From Muribaculaceae bacterium (GTDB taxonomy: Bacteria; Bacteroidota; Bacteroidia; Bacteroidales; Muribaculaceae): 64,000 nucleotides of DNA. Location of the stretch: the NCBI GenBank assembly GCA_017396945.1, contig JAFQKI010000013.1, positions 1 through 64,000 on the forward strand, given 5' to 3'. Positions 9,391 through 18,398 of this stretch are shown here, one piece after another. The position numbers and the translations under genes were made by a program. The notes under the pieces were generated by a model. The model ran no database searches. It saw only the letters and a program-made list of their open reading frames with translations, and was not told the origin of the DNA. Position 1 is the first letter of the stretch, and each line of letters opens with the position of its first letter.

Positions 9391-10926
9391 ATGAATACTA
9401 TTAAGCTTGGTAAAGAATCAGATAATGACATTGTAATTAAGGATGATATTGTTTCAAGGCATCATGCAGTTATTATCATAGATTCAGGAGTGGTGAAACT
9501 CAAAGATTTAAATTCAAAAAATGGAACTTATGTAAATGGGAAGCGTATTACATCAGTTGTGGTTTTGAAACCCGGAGATGATGTAAAATTAGGTAACCAT
9601 ATTATTGATTGGCAGTCTTGTTTGACGTTATCTGATAAAACTAAAATCTCAAAATCAGTATCTCTACCGGTTGATGCTACAGATGTAAAATTAATAGGAC
9701 GAGATGAGACAGCTCATATCAGATTTAATTATGATGATGTTTCCGGAAAGCATGCATTCTTATTCAAAAACAAGTTAGGACAAATTGTTATATTAGATAA
9801 CTCATCTACTAATTACACAACTGTAAATGGTCAGATTATAACACAAAAAGTATTACAAAAAGGAGATGTAGTATTAATCGCAAAAAAATATTCTCTTGAC
9901 TGGGAATCTCAATATCCAAATCCGACACCGCTCAATAACTTATGGACAAAAATCGTAATTGCTGCTGCAATATTTGTGGGAGTTGTAGCCGGTGGTTGGT
10001 TTATATATAAAAATACTGTCAATCCTACTCCCACCCCGGAGCCAACGGCTGTTGGACCAAAAGTAATGGAAGCCTCGGAGATATATGATAAATATAAAAA
10101 ATCTGTTGGACTAATATATGCTGTTGGTGGTTTTGTGCCAATATATGAAGGGGAGTTGTTAGGGGATTATTTGTCTCAACTTTCAGGGCAAGATATGTCC
10201 GCGCTCAATATTCTGTCAATTTCAGAGAATGGCGAAGTCGCATTTGGTCCATCATCTTGGAGTGGCACCGGTTTTTTCATTTCTAATGATGGAAAAATAA
10301 TCACAAATAAGCACGTTGTCTATCCAATGGAAAAGGCAAGAGAAGCAAAAAACATCACCATAGCATTACAAGAAATTTTAGATAGTTGGGGCCTAAACAG
10401 CATATCACGCCGAATAGAGGTTGAGTATTCATTGCAATTTATTGGAATTGCGATGAACGATACTTATGTAACAAGTCTGAATGATTTCATTGAATGCGTC
10501 CCGTTGCGAGGTGAAAACAATCCCGACGAGTTAGATGTAGCCCTAATACAAATAAAAACAAAAAAAACACCCGAAGATGTTACAGCAATTATAGACATCA
10601 ATAATATTGCTGATGAAGAGAGCCTCAAACTCGGAGAAAATGTGTACACAATAGGATTCCCCCGAAGCTTTGAATTAGGGACCACATCCATTGGTATTCA
10701 GGCTAATAATCAAGATGGGAAAGTGACTCAAGAACGTGGAGAGTACCAATATGGGCATAACATCTCGATAACAAATGGAGCAAGTGGTTCACCGGTCTTT
10801 GATAAATACGGACGTTTTGCCGGAGTTGTTAATGCCGGCTTCCGCGATCATGTTTCTGGAGGTGGAACTAATTATAATTTAGCAATAAGACCCGATGTAG
10901 CAGCAAAATTTGCAAACGACAATTAA
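9391..10926 (+). CDS. FHA-FHA-transmembrane-trypsin-like serine protease
   Basis: A 511-residue protein with two N-terminal FHA domains (~1-75 and ~90-165) that would bind phosphothreonine. The first has GKESDND, SRHHA and NSKNGTYVNGK; the second is shorter but keeps GRDE and SGKHA. A transmembrane helix (~187-206) is followed by a Pro/Thr linker and an HtrA/S1-type protease domain. The triad is readable as H308 (TNKHVV), D382 (LDVALI) and S465 (GASGSPVFD). Topology predicts FHA inside and protease in the periplasm. No PDZ domain is visible. It is the first gene of the AT-rich operon. Phospho-signals could gate proteolysis across the membrane; that is inference. Confidence 0.85.
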   Translation: MNTIKLGKESDNDIVIKDDIVSRHHAVIIIDSGVVKLKDLNSKNGTYVNGKRITSVVVLKPGDDVKLGNHIIDWQSCLTLSDKTKISKSVSLPVDATDVKLIGRDETAHIRFNYDDVSGKHAFLFKNKLGQIVILDNSSTNYTTVNGQIITQKVLQKGDVVLIAKKYSLDWESQYPNPTPLNNLWTKIVIAAAIFVGVVAGGWFIYKNTVNPTPTPEPTAVGPKVMEASEIYDKYKKSVGLIYAVGGFVPIYEGELLGDYLSQLSGQDMSALNILSISENGEVAFGPSSWSGTGFFISNDGKIITNKHVVYPMEKAREAKNITIALQEILDSWGLNSISRRIEVEYSLQFIGIAMNDTYVTSLNDFIECVPLRGENNPDELDVALIQIKTKKTPEDVTAIIDINNIADEESLKLGENVYTIGFPRSFELGTTSIGIQANNQDGKVTQERGEYQYGHNISITNGASGSPVFDKYGRFAGVVNAGFRDHVSGGGTNYNLAIRPDVAAKFANDN

Positions 10927-10959
10927 CTTAAAATATAAATATCACTAAGTTTTAGAATT

Positions 10960-11514
10960 ATGGCAACAAAAAAATGCACAAATGGGCATCATTATGATGC
11001 TGGTATCTATGGCAATACGTGTCCTTTCTGCCCCGAAGGTAGAACAAGGACCAGTGGACCAACAGTTGGAATTCCCGCAGATGAAATCTCCGAGGAAACA
11101 AAACCGATAAATGATGAGCCTGGTGGAAATAACCTTGGAGGCGGACGTACAATTATTAAAAGAAAAGAGACCAAAATAGGAGGTGAAGAAGCCTGTTTGG
11201 TTGGGATATTAATAACGTATAACCAGAATCCTGTAGGCGATGTGTTTAGGGTTAAAGAAGGGAGAACCCTAATAGGTACAGATGTGACAAATGACATTGT
11301 AATTTCAGATAAAGCAGTGTCAAGTAAGCATCTTCAAATATTGTACCGCGAAGGTGATAAAAAATTTTGGGCAATAGACGAGAGGTCTACCAATGGGACC
11401 TATGTGAATGGGCATTTTATGGGTTGTGACCAATCTGTTGAGTTAAAATCGGGAGATGTGATAGTTTTGGGTAGAACAAAGTTATTATTTCTATCCGTTC
11501 CTGCGGATTTTTAA
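10960..11514 (+). CDS. Zinc-ribbon-like FHA-domain protein
   Basis: A 184-residue soluble protein. The N-terminus has C6, H10/H11, C21 and C24 (NTCPFC), a probable small metal ribbon, followed by a polar linker. Residues ~88-180 form one FHA domain with GRTLIGTDVTNDI, SSKHLQI and STNGTYVNG. It has no signal peptide or membrane segment, so it is a likely cytoplasmic phosphothreonine reader or adaptor for the kinases encoded downstream. It lies 33 bases after the protease gene and 15 bases before the phosphatase gene. Confidence 0.83.
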   Translation: MATKKCTNGHHYDAGIYGNTCPFCPEGRTRTSGPTVGIPADEISEETKPINDEPGGNNLGGGRTIIKRKETKIGGEEACLVGILITYNQNPVGDVFRVKEGRTLIGTDVTNDIVISDKAVSSKHLQILYREGDKKFWAIDERSTNGTYVNGHFMGCDQSVELKSGDVIVLGRTKLLFLSVPADF

Positions 11515-11529
11515 ACAACATAATTTAAT

Positions 11530-12894
11530 ATGAAAGAGCAATATAATTATTGTCACGTTGTTGGTTGTTCTGACAAAGGACAGGTAAGAAAAGCCAATGA
11601 GGACAATATGGGAAATGCTAAAACTATTAATGGGCTTGTTGCCGTCGTTTGCGATGGCATGGGAGGACATGTGGGGGGTGCGACAGCCTCTCACATTGCC
11701 GTAAACACAATTATATCCTTTCTTAACGACAAATTTTATGAAGATCCTCGCATAGCAATAGGAGATGCCATTGATGCTGCCAATAATGCAATTCTTAAAA
11801 ATGCATCAGAAAACCCCGAATTAGATGGAATGGGATCAACATGCGTATTGTTAATTGTCAGAAATGGTAAAATTTATTATGGGCATGTGGGCGATAGTCG
11901 TATTTATCTTGTGAGAAATCGCATAATAAAACAACTCACAAAAGATCACTCCTATGTGCAAACGTTGGTTGATGCCGGAAAAATCTCTGAAGCTGAAGCC
12001 GAACGTCATCCTCAAAAAAATGTAATAACCAATGCTCTTGGACTTACCAATATGTCTCCGGCTACCGTTAATCCCGATGCAATTAATCCCGAAGCCGGTG
12101 ATTGTTTTGTTCTTTGCTCAGATGGTTTGAGTGGAATGGTTTCTGACAAAGAGATTGAAAAGATTGTCAGTCGCCAGAGGGAAATGAGTTCTCAAGAACG
12201 AGCTGATCAATTAGTGGATATTGCAAACCGCAATGGAGGTGTTGATAATATTACAGTACAATTAGTTGAAATTTCTGCCACACCTACTCCCCCAACACCT
12301 AAAATAAAGTGGATGAAATATGTTGTTTTATTGTTCTGTGCGTTATTGGCTTTTTCAGCATTTTTCTATTTTAAAGGTTGTGAGAATACTACAATTTCTT
12401 CCTCTGACAGTAATGATTCTACTTCTAATCTTTTTTTAGATAACACTCATTCTGAAATTCCAAATTTAAACACTATAGAATGTGAGCAAAAAAAACCAAG
12501 CCAACAAATAATTCCAAGAGATCCGGAACTACCCAATTCTCCAAATACTATCATAGTAGAGTCCGAAACGCCTGAGACTGAGATGGTGCAATCTACTGAC
12601 ACACTTACCATTACAAACACAGATAAAATCATGCTTGTTTTTGGCGAGAACTATCTAAACATCAGCAAAATATCTAAAAATAGCAAAGAACCTATTATAA
12701 AAAAGAAGTTTCAGGAAAGCTATTTACCCATTTCATTAAAACATGAAGGATTTAATCGTAAACAAGATGGTGAGACAACTACAATTTTGACACCATGCAA
12801 ACCCGGTATTGCTCTATTTTCTGTAGAGAATAATGAAATGAGAAGAACTATATACGTAACAATTGAGCAAGCCCCAACTATTAGTGTTGATTAA
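11530..12894 (+). CDS. Membrane-anchored PP2C-family Ser/Thr phosphatase
   Basis: A 454-residue protein. Residues ~5-250 are a PP2C/PPM domain with the metal-binding motifs RKANEDNMG, VVCDGMGGHVGG, GHVGDSRIYLV, LCSDGLSG and GGVDNITVQ. A transmembrane helix lies near 262-281, and a ~170-residue extracytoplasmic tail rich in Ser/Thr/Pro ends in a small beta-like domain. It would reverse phosphorylation by the two operon kinases. Its stop is seven bases before the ATG of the next kinase. The layout with a kinase and FHA proteins resembles PppA/Stp modules, but the extracytoplasmic tail is unusual. Confidence 0.9.
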   Translation: MKEQYNYCHVVGCSDKGQVRKANEDNMGNAKTINGLVAVVCDGMGGHVGGATASHIAVNTIISFLNDKFYEDPRIAIGDAIDAANNAILKNASENPELDGMGSTCVLLIVRNGKIYYGHVGDSRIYLVRNRIIKQLTKDHSYVQTLVDAGKISEAEAERHPQKNVITNALGLTNMSPATVNPDAINPEAGDCFVLCSDGLSGMVSDKEIEKIVSRQREMSSQERADQLVDIANRNGGVDNITVQLVEISATPTPPTPKIKWMKYVVLLFCALLAFSAFFYFKGCENTTISSSDSNDSTSNLFLDNTHSEIPNLNTIECEQKKPSQQIIPRDPELPNSPNTIIVESETPETEMVQSTDTLTITNTDKIMLVFGENYLNISKISKNSKEPIIKKKFQESYLPISLKHEGFNRKQDGETTTILTPCKPGIALFSVENNEMRRTIYVTIEQAPTISVD

Positions 12895-12901
12895 GTCTGA
12901 T

Positions 12902-14191
12902 ATGAGTTACAGCATTGAAACTGAAATAGGTCGAGGTGGAATGGGATGTGTGTATAAGGCATACAGCCCAATGGGAGAACTTGTCGCTTTAAAAATGATG
13001 AGTAACAAGGTGTCGTGTTATTCGGAGTATCGAGAATTGTTTAACGCCGAAGTAAATGCCTTAAAACGATTGAAACACCCATCGGTAGTGAAAATTATAG
13101 GAGATAGCTTTTCAGATACAGCCGGTAACTATTATTTGCCGATGGAGTTTGTCGAAGGGCAAAATCTTGAGTCTTATATACATAGGAACGGACCTATGAC
13201 TGAGGCGCAAGCACGAGAGATAATGATAAAAATTCTGGATGCGTTTATATATATTCATGCACAAAATTGTATTCATCGTGACATAAAACCATCCAATATC
13301 ATGCTCCGAGAAAATGGATCGATATGTGTGATTGATTTTGGGATTGCTAAAGATGCTAAAACCCGAACAGGAAAGACAGTTGGACGCATAATAGGCACCG
13401 ATGGTTATATGTCTCCGGAGCAGGCGAGCGCCACAACAATAGATCATCGTACCGATATTTATTCATTAGGATGCCTACTTCATTTCCTTGTCACCGGAAA
13501 ACATGCGATTATTAGACAAAGCAATGATGTGGATACAGTTTCTACTATTATACGCGGCCAATTCCCAAAAGCACAGAATATGGTAAATGGGATTTCTGAT
13601 GATTTTCAGGATGTAATACTAAAAGCCTCTGACAAAAATATGTTAAAGCGGTTCCAAACGGCTTCGGAATTTAAAACAGCGTTGGACCCAACATCAACCT
13701 CTTATAAATCAAATCAAATAAGTGTAGGTCGTAGCAACGATAATGATATTGTAATCCCAGAATCTTATGATGATGTCTCTCGAAAACATTTGATTATAGA
13801 ATATACACCGGAAGGATTTACATTTAAAGATATAAGTTCTTTTGGTACAACCATAGATGGGATTAAAATACATAAAGAAACAAAGACTATTCCTGATTTT
13901 CCATCTTACCCGTTTAATCCCAAAGTAGTATTGGCAGGGTCTTATATATTAAACTGGGACGAGGTTAAGAAAAAACTGATTATCTTAAACCCACCACCAC
14001 CCCCTGAACCGGGGTCGGATGAGGATATAGGTATTGGTTGGTGTATTCTGGCTTTTATAATCCCATTGGTTGGGTGGATTATGTGGGCGATTTGGAAGCC
14101 TGCTACGCCTAAACGAGCCAGAGATATTTCTATTGTGGCATGGGTAGGATTTATAGTAAATTTAATAATTAATCTAATAACTTTAATGTGA
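12902..14191 (+). CDS. Ser/Thr protein kinase with FHA domain and two-helix membrane tail
   Basis: A 429-residue Hanks-type kinase. The ATG at 12902 is preferred over an upstream in-frame start that overlaps the phosphatase gene, because it begins directly at SYSIETEIGRGGMG. The glycine loop is G10-G15, the ATP lysine is K31 (VALK), catalytic HRD has D127 (HRDIKPSN), DFG starts at D145, and the activation segment ends GTDGYMSPEQA. An FHA domain follows (~272-345: GRSNDNDIVI, SRKHL), then a proline-rich linker and two hydrophobic helices (~376-429). The kinase therefore carries its own phospho-reader. The membrane tail resembles that of the next protein. It overlaps the next gene by one base. 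Confidence 0.92.
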   Translation: MSYSIETEIGRGGMGCVYKAYSPMGELVALKMMSNKVSCYSEYRELFNAEVNALKRLKHPSVVKIIGDSFSDTAGNYYLPMEFVEGQNLESYIHRNGPMTEAQAREIMIKILDAFIYIHAQNCIHRDIKPSNIMLRENGSICVIDFGIAKDAKTRTGKTVGRIIGTDGYMSPEQASATTIDHRTDIYSLGCLLHFLVTGKHAIIRQSNDVDTVSTIIRGQFPKAQNMVNGISDDFQDVILKASDKNMLKRFQTASEFKTALDPTSTSYKSNQISVGRSNDNDIVIPESYDDVSRKHLIIEYTPEGFTFKDISSFGTTIDGIKIHKETKTIPDFPSYPFNPKVVLAGSYILNWDEVKKKLIILNPPPPPEPGSDEDIGIGWCILAFIIPLVGWIMWAIWKPATPKRARDISIVAWVGFIVNLIINLITLM

Positions 14192-14697
14192 TGAGAAAAA
14201 AAACAATAACAATCGGGCGAAGCCCAAAATGTGATATAGTAATACCTGATGACAATGTTAGTCGTGTGCATGCCGAACTTAGTGCAGTAGGAAATCGATA
14301 TGTATACAAAGACATTAGTAGAAATGGTTCTTCTTTAAATGGGCAAAGGGTTGTTAATACTGCAATTGAGATAACTCCCGGAGCTCCTATTTTGCTTTCT
14401 GATAGAATACCGTTGCCTTGGGCCCAGATATATGCCATGCTCCCGATTGGATCGGGAGGGAGTGTGTATGAAGGTGATACGACTGTTGGAAGCCAAGGTT
14501 CATACTCAAATCCTGATGATATAATGGCTGTTGGTTGGGGAATCCTTGCATTTCTCTTCCCTATTATTGGCTGGATTTTGTATTTCGCATGGAAAAAAGA
14601 CACTCCTAATAAAGCAAGCTCAGTTGCCACATGGGCATGGATAGGTTTTGCTGTAGGATTTTTATTGAATTTTGTTTCGGTTTTAGCTTTAATGTAA
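14191..14697 (+). CDS. FHA protein with two-helix membrane tail
   Basis: A 168-residue protein beginning MRKKTITIGRSPKCDIVIPD. Residues 1-75 are an FHA domain (GRSPKCD, VSRVHAEL, NGSSLNG). Residues ~110-168 hold two hydrophobic helices with the pattern GWGILAFLFPIIGWILYFAWK, closely like the tail of the kinase encoded just upstream. A GTG three bases earlier is in frame, but the ATG overlapping the kinase stop (TGATG) is the natural coupled start. It looks like a membrane-docked phosphothreonine reader derived from, or co-evolved with, the kinase C-terminus. Confidence 0.85.
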   Translation: MRKKTITIGRSPKCDIVIPDDNVSRVHAELSAVGNRYVYKDISRNGSSLNGQRVVNTAIEITPGAPILLSDRIPLPWAQIYAMLPIGSGGSVYEGDTTVGSQGSYSNPDDIMAVGWGILAFLFPIIGWILYFAWKKDTPNKASSVATWAWIGFAVGFLLNFVSVLALM

Positions 14698-14704
14698 TGG
14701 AATT

Positions 14705-17700
14705 ATGAAAGGAAAAGAAATTTTAAATTATACTATCGTCTCAAAGATAGGTGAAGGCGGTATGGGTAAAGTATATCTTGGTGAACACAAGTATATTAAA
14801 CAACAAAAAGTCGCGATAAAAGTAATTCACAAGGATATGGTGAATGATTTTACCATTAATTTGTTGAAAAATGAAGCTGAGAATTTGGCAAAATTGAACC
14901 ATCCTAATATAGTGCATTTTTATGATTATCATATTGATGAGGATGGCACGATTTATTTGATAATGGAATATGCTGATGGAATAAGTTTGGATGAATATAT
15001 AAATACTATATCAGGATTAATTGTTGAAGATCGAATCTGTCCATTTTTTGAGCCTATCTTGGATGCCGTTCAATGTGCCCATAAACATGGGATTATACAT
15101 AAAGACATAAAACCATCCAATATTATTATCACTAAAGATGGAATACCTAAAATCCTTGATTTCGGCATATCTGCCATATTGAAAGATGAAGGTAATGACT
15201 CTGAAGGTGTGATAATGGGAACTCCGTCATATATGAGTCCTGAACAAGTCAAAGGAGAAAAATTAGACACTCGTTCCGATATTTACTCACTTGGTGTATT
15301 GCTGCATCAGATGCTTACAGGTAATGCTCCTTATGACACAACCACATTAACCGAGCAAGAAATTAATGAACGGGTTATCAAAGAACCTCTTCCAAGAATG
15401 AAAACATTCTATAAATATGTCTCTGATAAAGTTCAGAAAATCGTTGACAAGGCTACCGCTAAGGATAAAAAAGAGCGTTACTCCTCTTGTGACGAAATGA
15501 AAAAAGCACTACACTTGGCTATTTATCCACCCAAAATTTCTAAATGGGTGTGGGGTAGCATTGCCGCTATTTTGATATTAGCAATCGGTGCCGGCGTGTG
15601 GTACTGGGATTATAACCGACTCAAAATATATTATTATAAAGATTATGTAGAGCAATGGGGTATTCCTCAAGGTATTGGAGAGATTGATGAAGATGATGCC
15701 AAACATTTGAATCGAATGTATCTATTTGAATATCGCCAGAATAAATTGCAACGTGTAGCCCATGTCAATAGCAAAGGAAAACTTATAGAGGATGGTGAAA
15801 GTGAACGTAGCGATCGACCTATTGATATGACCTTTACATATCGTGAAGATGGTAAAATAAGTAGCGTGAGAGCAACAGATCGTAATGGAAAAGTTGTTTA
15901 TATAAAGAAATATAATGAAAATCTTAATACCGCTACGTTCCATTATGACGATGAGCATCAAACCGAAAAAACGCTTGGAGCGAGTACGATTGGATATGAC
16001 CGAGCTTTATTGAGTGAAGACAATCAAAAAGGACGTATATCTCGTTATCTTATAGAATATGACGCCAATGGATATGTTTCTGTTCTGAAATATGCGGGCT
16101 TTAAAAATGTACTTGTAAGTGACATCAATAACATTTATGGGAAACGATATGTTAGAGATGCAAAGGGGCGCGTTATTGAAGAGCATTATATTGGTCGAGA
16201 TGGAAATGATTTTGCGACTCGATGGGGACTTGGCGTAAAAAAATTCACGTATGATGCAAATGACAATCTTATAAAAGTTGTTTATCAGACTATTACAGGA
16301 GAACCTGCTCTTGATGCAGAGGACGGATGCGCGATCTTTGAACTTAAATATGATAAAATAGGGAATATCGTTGAAGCTTACCATAAATCAGCTGATGGAA
16401 CGCTGATGATTCCTAAAAGAGAGGGTTACAGTTTCGCTGGGCAGTTGTTAAAATATGATGACAATGGGTTTGAAATCGAAAGAACATTCCTTGGAGAAGA
16501 TGGCAAGCCTATGATTGTGGCTATAGTAGGTTTTGCTAAATGGCTCATGGAATATGATGCAAATGGATACTTGGTAAAACGATCTAATTATGACATTGAT
16601 GGAAATCTCGTTTTAGATAAATCCGGCGTCGCTACATATATTTATATAAATGATGATAGGGGTAATCCAATAGAACAATGGTACTATGACCTTAAAAACG
16701 AGTTAGTAGAAGTAGCCGATTTGTTGGTTTGTGGACAAACAATAAAATATGACGATAAAGGTAATATTATTCAAGTTTTATGTTATGATAAAGACAAAAA
16801 TCTAACAACAATGAATAATAACACTAATATAGGATTTGAACATAAATATAACAATATAGGACTTCTTATAGAGGAAATATATCTTGGGGCAGATTTGAGC
16901 CCAATAAATTTAAATTCGGGAGTTGCTCGTATCTCTTATGAATGTGATGATAAAGGAAATTTGACAAGGTTGACCAATTTTGATATAAGTGGCAATATTG
17001 TTCCCGATGAGATGGGAGTAGCAATATATAATTATAGATATGATGAAAATGGCAATCTCACAACTGTGGAACACCTTGACAAAAATGAGAATCTTTGTTT
17101 TAATAGTGAAGGTATTGCGAAACGTGTTTCGGAATATGATGCCAATGGGTTTGAGACTGCGAGATATTTTTATGGATTAGATAATAATTTAATTGTCCCC
17201 AGTTCTATTGGATATGCCGGTTGGATTAATAAGTATGATGAAAGAGGAAACATTATAGAAGAAAAGTATATTGATGCTAATAAGAATTTAGCAAAAGGCA
17301 GTTATATTATTAAAACAAAATATGATAATTATAATAATCCTATAGAAACTGCTTATTTTGACAAAAATTTAACCCCAATTATTAATGAAGAGGTAGGAGC
17401 ACATCGAGTTACTACTAAATATAATTCAAGAAATCAAGAAATAGAATTGTGTTATTATGGTATTGATGGCAAACTTAAATGCAATAATAACGATTTCGCA
17501 ATAGTACAATATACGTATGATGCTTTCGGAAATGGCATAGAAACATCAACCTTTGACGAAAATAAAAAACTAACATTAAGAAAAGATCAGCCATACGCCA
17601 TTCAAAAAAATGAATATGACGTACAAGGTCGTGTAATCCGTCAACTATATTTTGGCATTGATGGGAAGCCTACTGAGCCTGAAGAAATGGTTCCAGAAGG

Positions 17701-18376
17701 CATTATTAAATATGACAAACGAAATAATATAATCTATATCGCCGCTGCTGATGGCAATGGAAATATTATTAATTATCCGGCTTTAGGTTGGGCGATTGCT
17801 CGTTATGAATATGATAAAAATAATAATAAAGTATTTGATGCATATTATGATGCGAACGACAAACCTACAACTTGTAATGAAGGTTATCATAAATGTATTT
17901 CTAAATACAATGAAAGAAATCAATTGGTTGAATGGATAAATTACGATACATCCGATGCCTTGACTGAGAACTCATATGGTATAGCTCGTTGTGAAATATC
18001 ATATAAAGATGGACAACCTTACGAACGAAAATACTATAATAAGAGTAACACATTGATTGTAACTCAAACATGGAATGGAGAGGATTGGATTACTGAAAGA
18101 AATTGGAAAGCCTATATTCAACAACAAAATTCTTATTTACCGATTGATTTAGGTCCTGATAATGGAAACTTAGTCGTTCGTAAGATTTCGATAACCGGAG
18201 CAAACTCATGCACATTTGTTTTTGCAGTTCCTGCCACAAAAGAAGAAATCGAGGAAGCCGGATTGGTAGAAGCTTATAAGAATGTTGCAAAAATGATTGT
18301 AAATAATGTAATGGCAGATTTTCCGCGTGTATCTGTTAAAATAGAGATATATGATACAAATAGTAAATTATTGTAA
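14705..18376 (+). CDS. Giant transmembrane Ser/Thr kinase with extracytoplasmic YD/RHS-like repeats
   Basis: A 1223-residue protein. Residues ~8-270 are a Hanks-type kinase with glycine loop IGEGGMGKV, ATP lysine K39 (VAIK), HKDIKPSN at 132-139 with catalytic D134, DFG from D152 and GTPSYMSPEQ. HKD instead of HRD is a non-RD form. A transmembrane helix lies near 280-300. From ~350 to ~1110 the chain is a tract of about 15 imperfect repeats of ~45 residues with the core YDxxGNxxE then a DGxP/LxP segment, similar to YD/RHS or MORN-like sheets. A distinct ~100-residue C-terminal domain closes it. Topology puts the repeats outside the cytoplasm, as a likely sensor or wall-contact domain. No toxin domain or RHS protease motif is seen. 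Confidence 0.85.
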   Translation: MKGKEILNYTIVSKIGEGGMGKVYLGEHKYIKQQKVAIKVIHKDMVNDFTINLLKNEAENLAKLNHPNIVHFYDYHIDEDGTIYLIMEYADGISLDEYINTISGLIVEDRICPFFEPILDAVQCAHKHGIIHKDIKPSNIIITKDGIPKILDFGISAILKDEGNDSEGVIMGTPSYMSPEQVKGEKLDTRSDIYSLGVLLHQMLTGNAPYDTTTLTEQEINERVIKEPLPRMKTFYKYVSDKVQKIVDKATAKDKKERYSSCDEMKKALHLAIYPPKISKWVWGSIAAILILAIGAGVWYWDYNRLKIYYYKDYVEQWGIPQGIGEIDEDDAKHLNRMYLFEYRQNKLQRVAHVNSKGKLIEDGESERSDRPIDMTFTYREDGKISSVRATDRNGKVVYIKKYNENLNTATFHYDDEHQTEKTLGASTIGYDRALLSEDNQKGRISRYLIEYDANGYVSVLKYAGFKNVLVSDINNIYGKRYVRDAKGRVIEEHYIGRDGNDFATRWGLGVKKFTYDANDNLIKVVYQTITGEPALDAEDGCAIFELKYDKIGNIVEAYHKSADGTLMIPKREGYSFAGQLLKYDDNGFEIERTFLGEDGKPMIVAIVGFAKWLMEYDANGYLVKRSNYDIDGNLVLDKSGVATYIYINDDRGNPIEQWYYDLKNELVEVADLLVCGQTIKYDDKGNIIQVLCYDKDKNLTTMNNNTNIGFEHKYNNIGLLIEEIYLGADLSPINLNSGVARISYECDDKGNLTRLTNFDISGNIVPDEMGVAIYNYRYDENGNLTTVEHLDKNENLCFNSEGIAKRVSEYDANGFETARYFYGLDNNLIVPSSIGYAGWINKYDERGNIIEEKYIDANKNLAKGSYIIKTKYDNYNNPIETAYFDKNLTPIINEEVGAHRVTTKYNSRNQEIELCYYGIDGKLKCNNNDFAIVQYTYDAFGNGIETSTFDENKKLTLRKDQPYAIQKNEYDVQGRVIRQLYFGIDGKPTEPEEMVPEGIIKYDKRNNIIYIAAADGNGNIINYPALGWAIARYEYDKNNNKVFDAYYDANDKPTTCNEGYHKCISKYNERNQLVEWINYDTSDALTENSYGIARCEISYKDGQPYERKYYNKSNTLIVTQTWNGEDWITERNWKAYIQQQNSYLPIDLGPDNGNLVVRKISITGANSCTFVFAVPATKEEIEEAGLVEAYKNVAKMIVNNVMADFPRVSVKIEIYDTNSKLL

Positions 18377-18398
18377 ATGATTTAATAACAGTAAGATT

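Noticed and set aside
14705..18376. RHS polymorphic toxin
   Set aside because: The repeats follow a kinase and membrane helix, and no RHS core protease motif or toxin C-terminus is visible.
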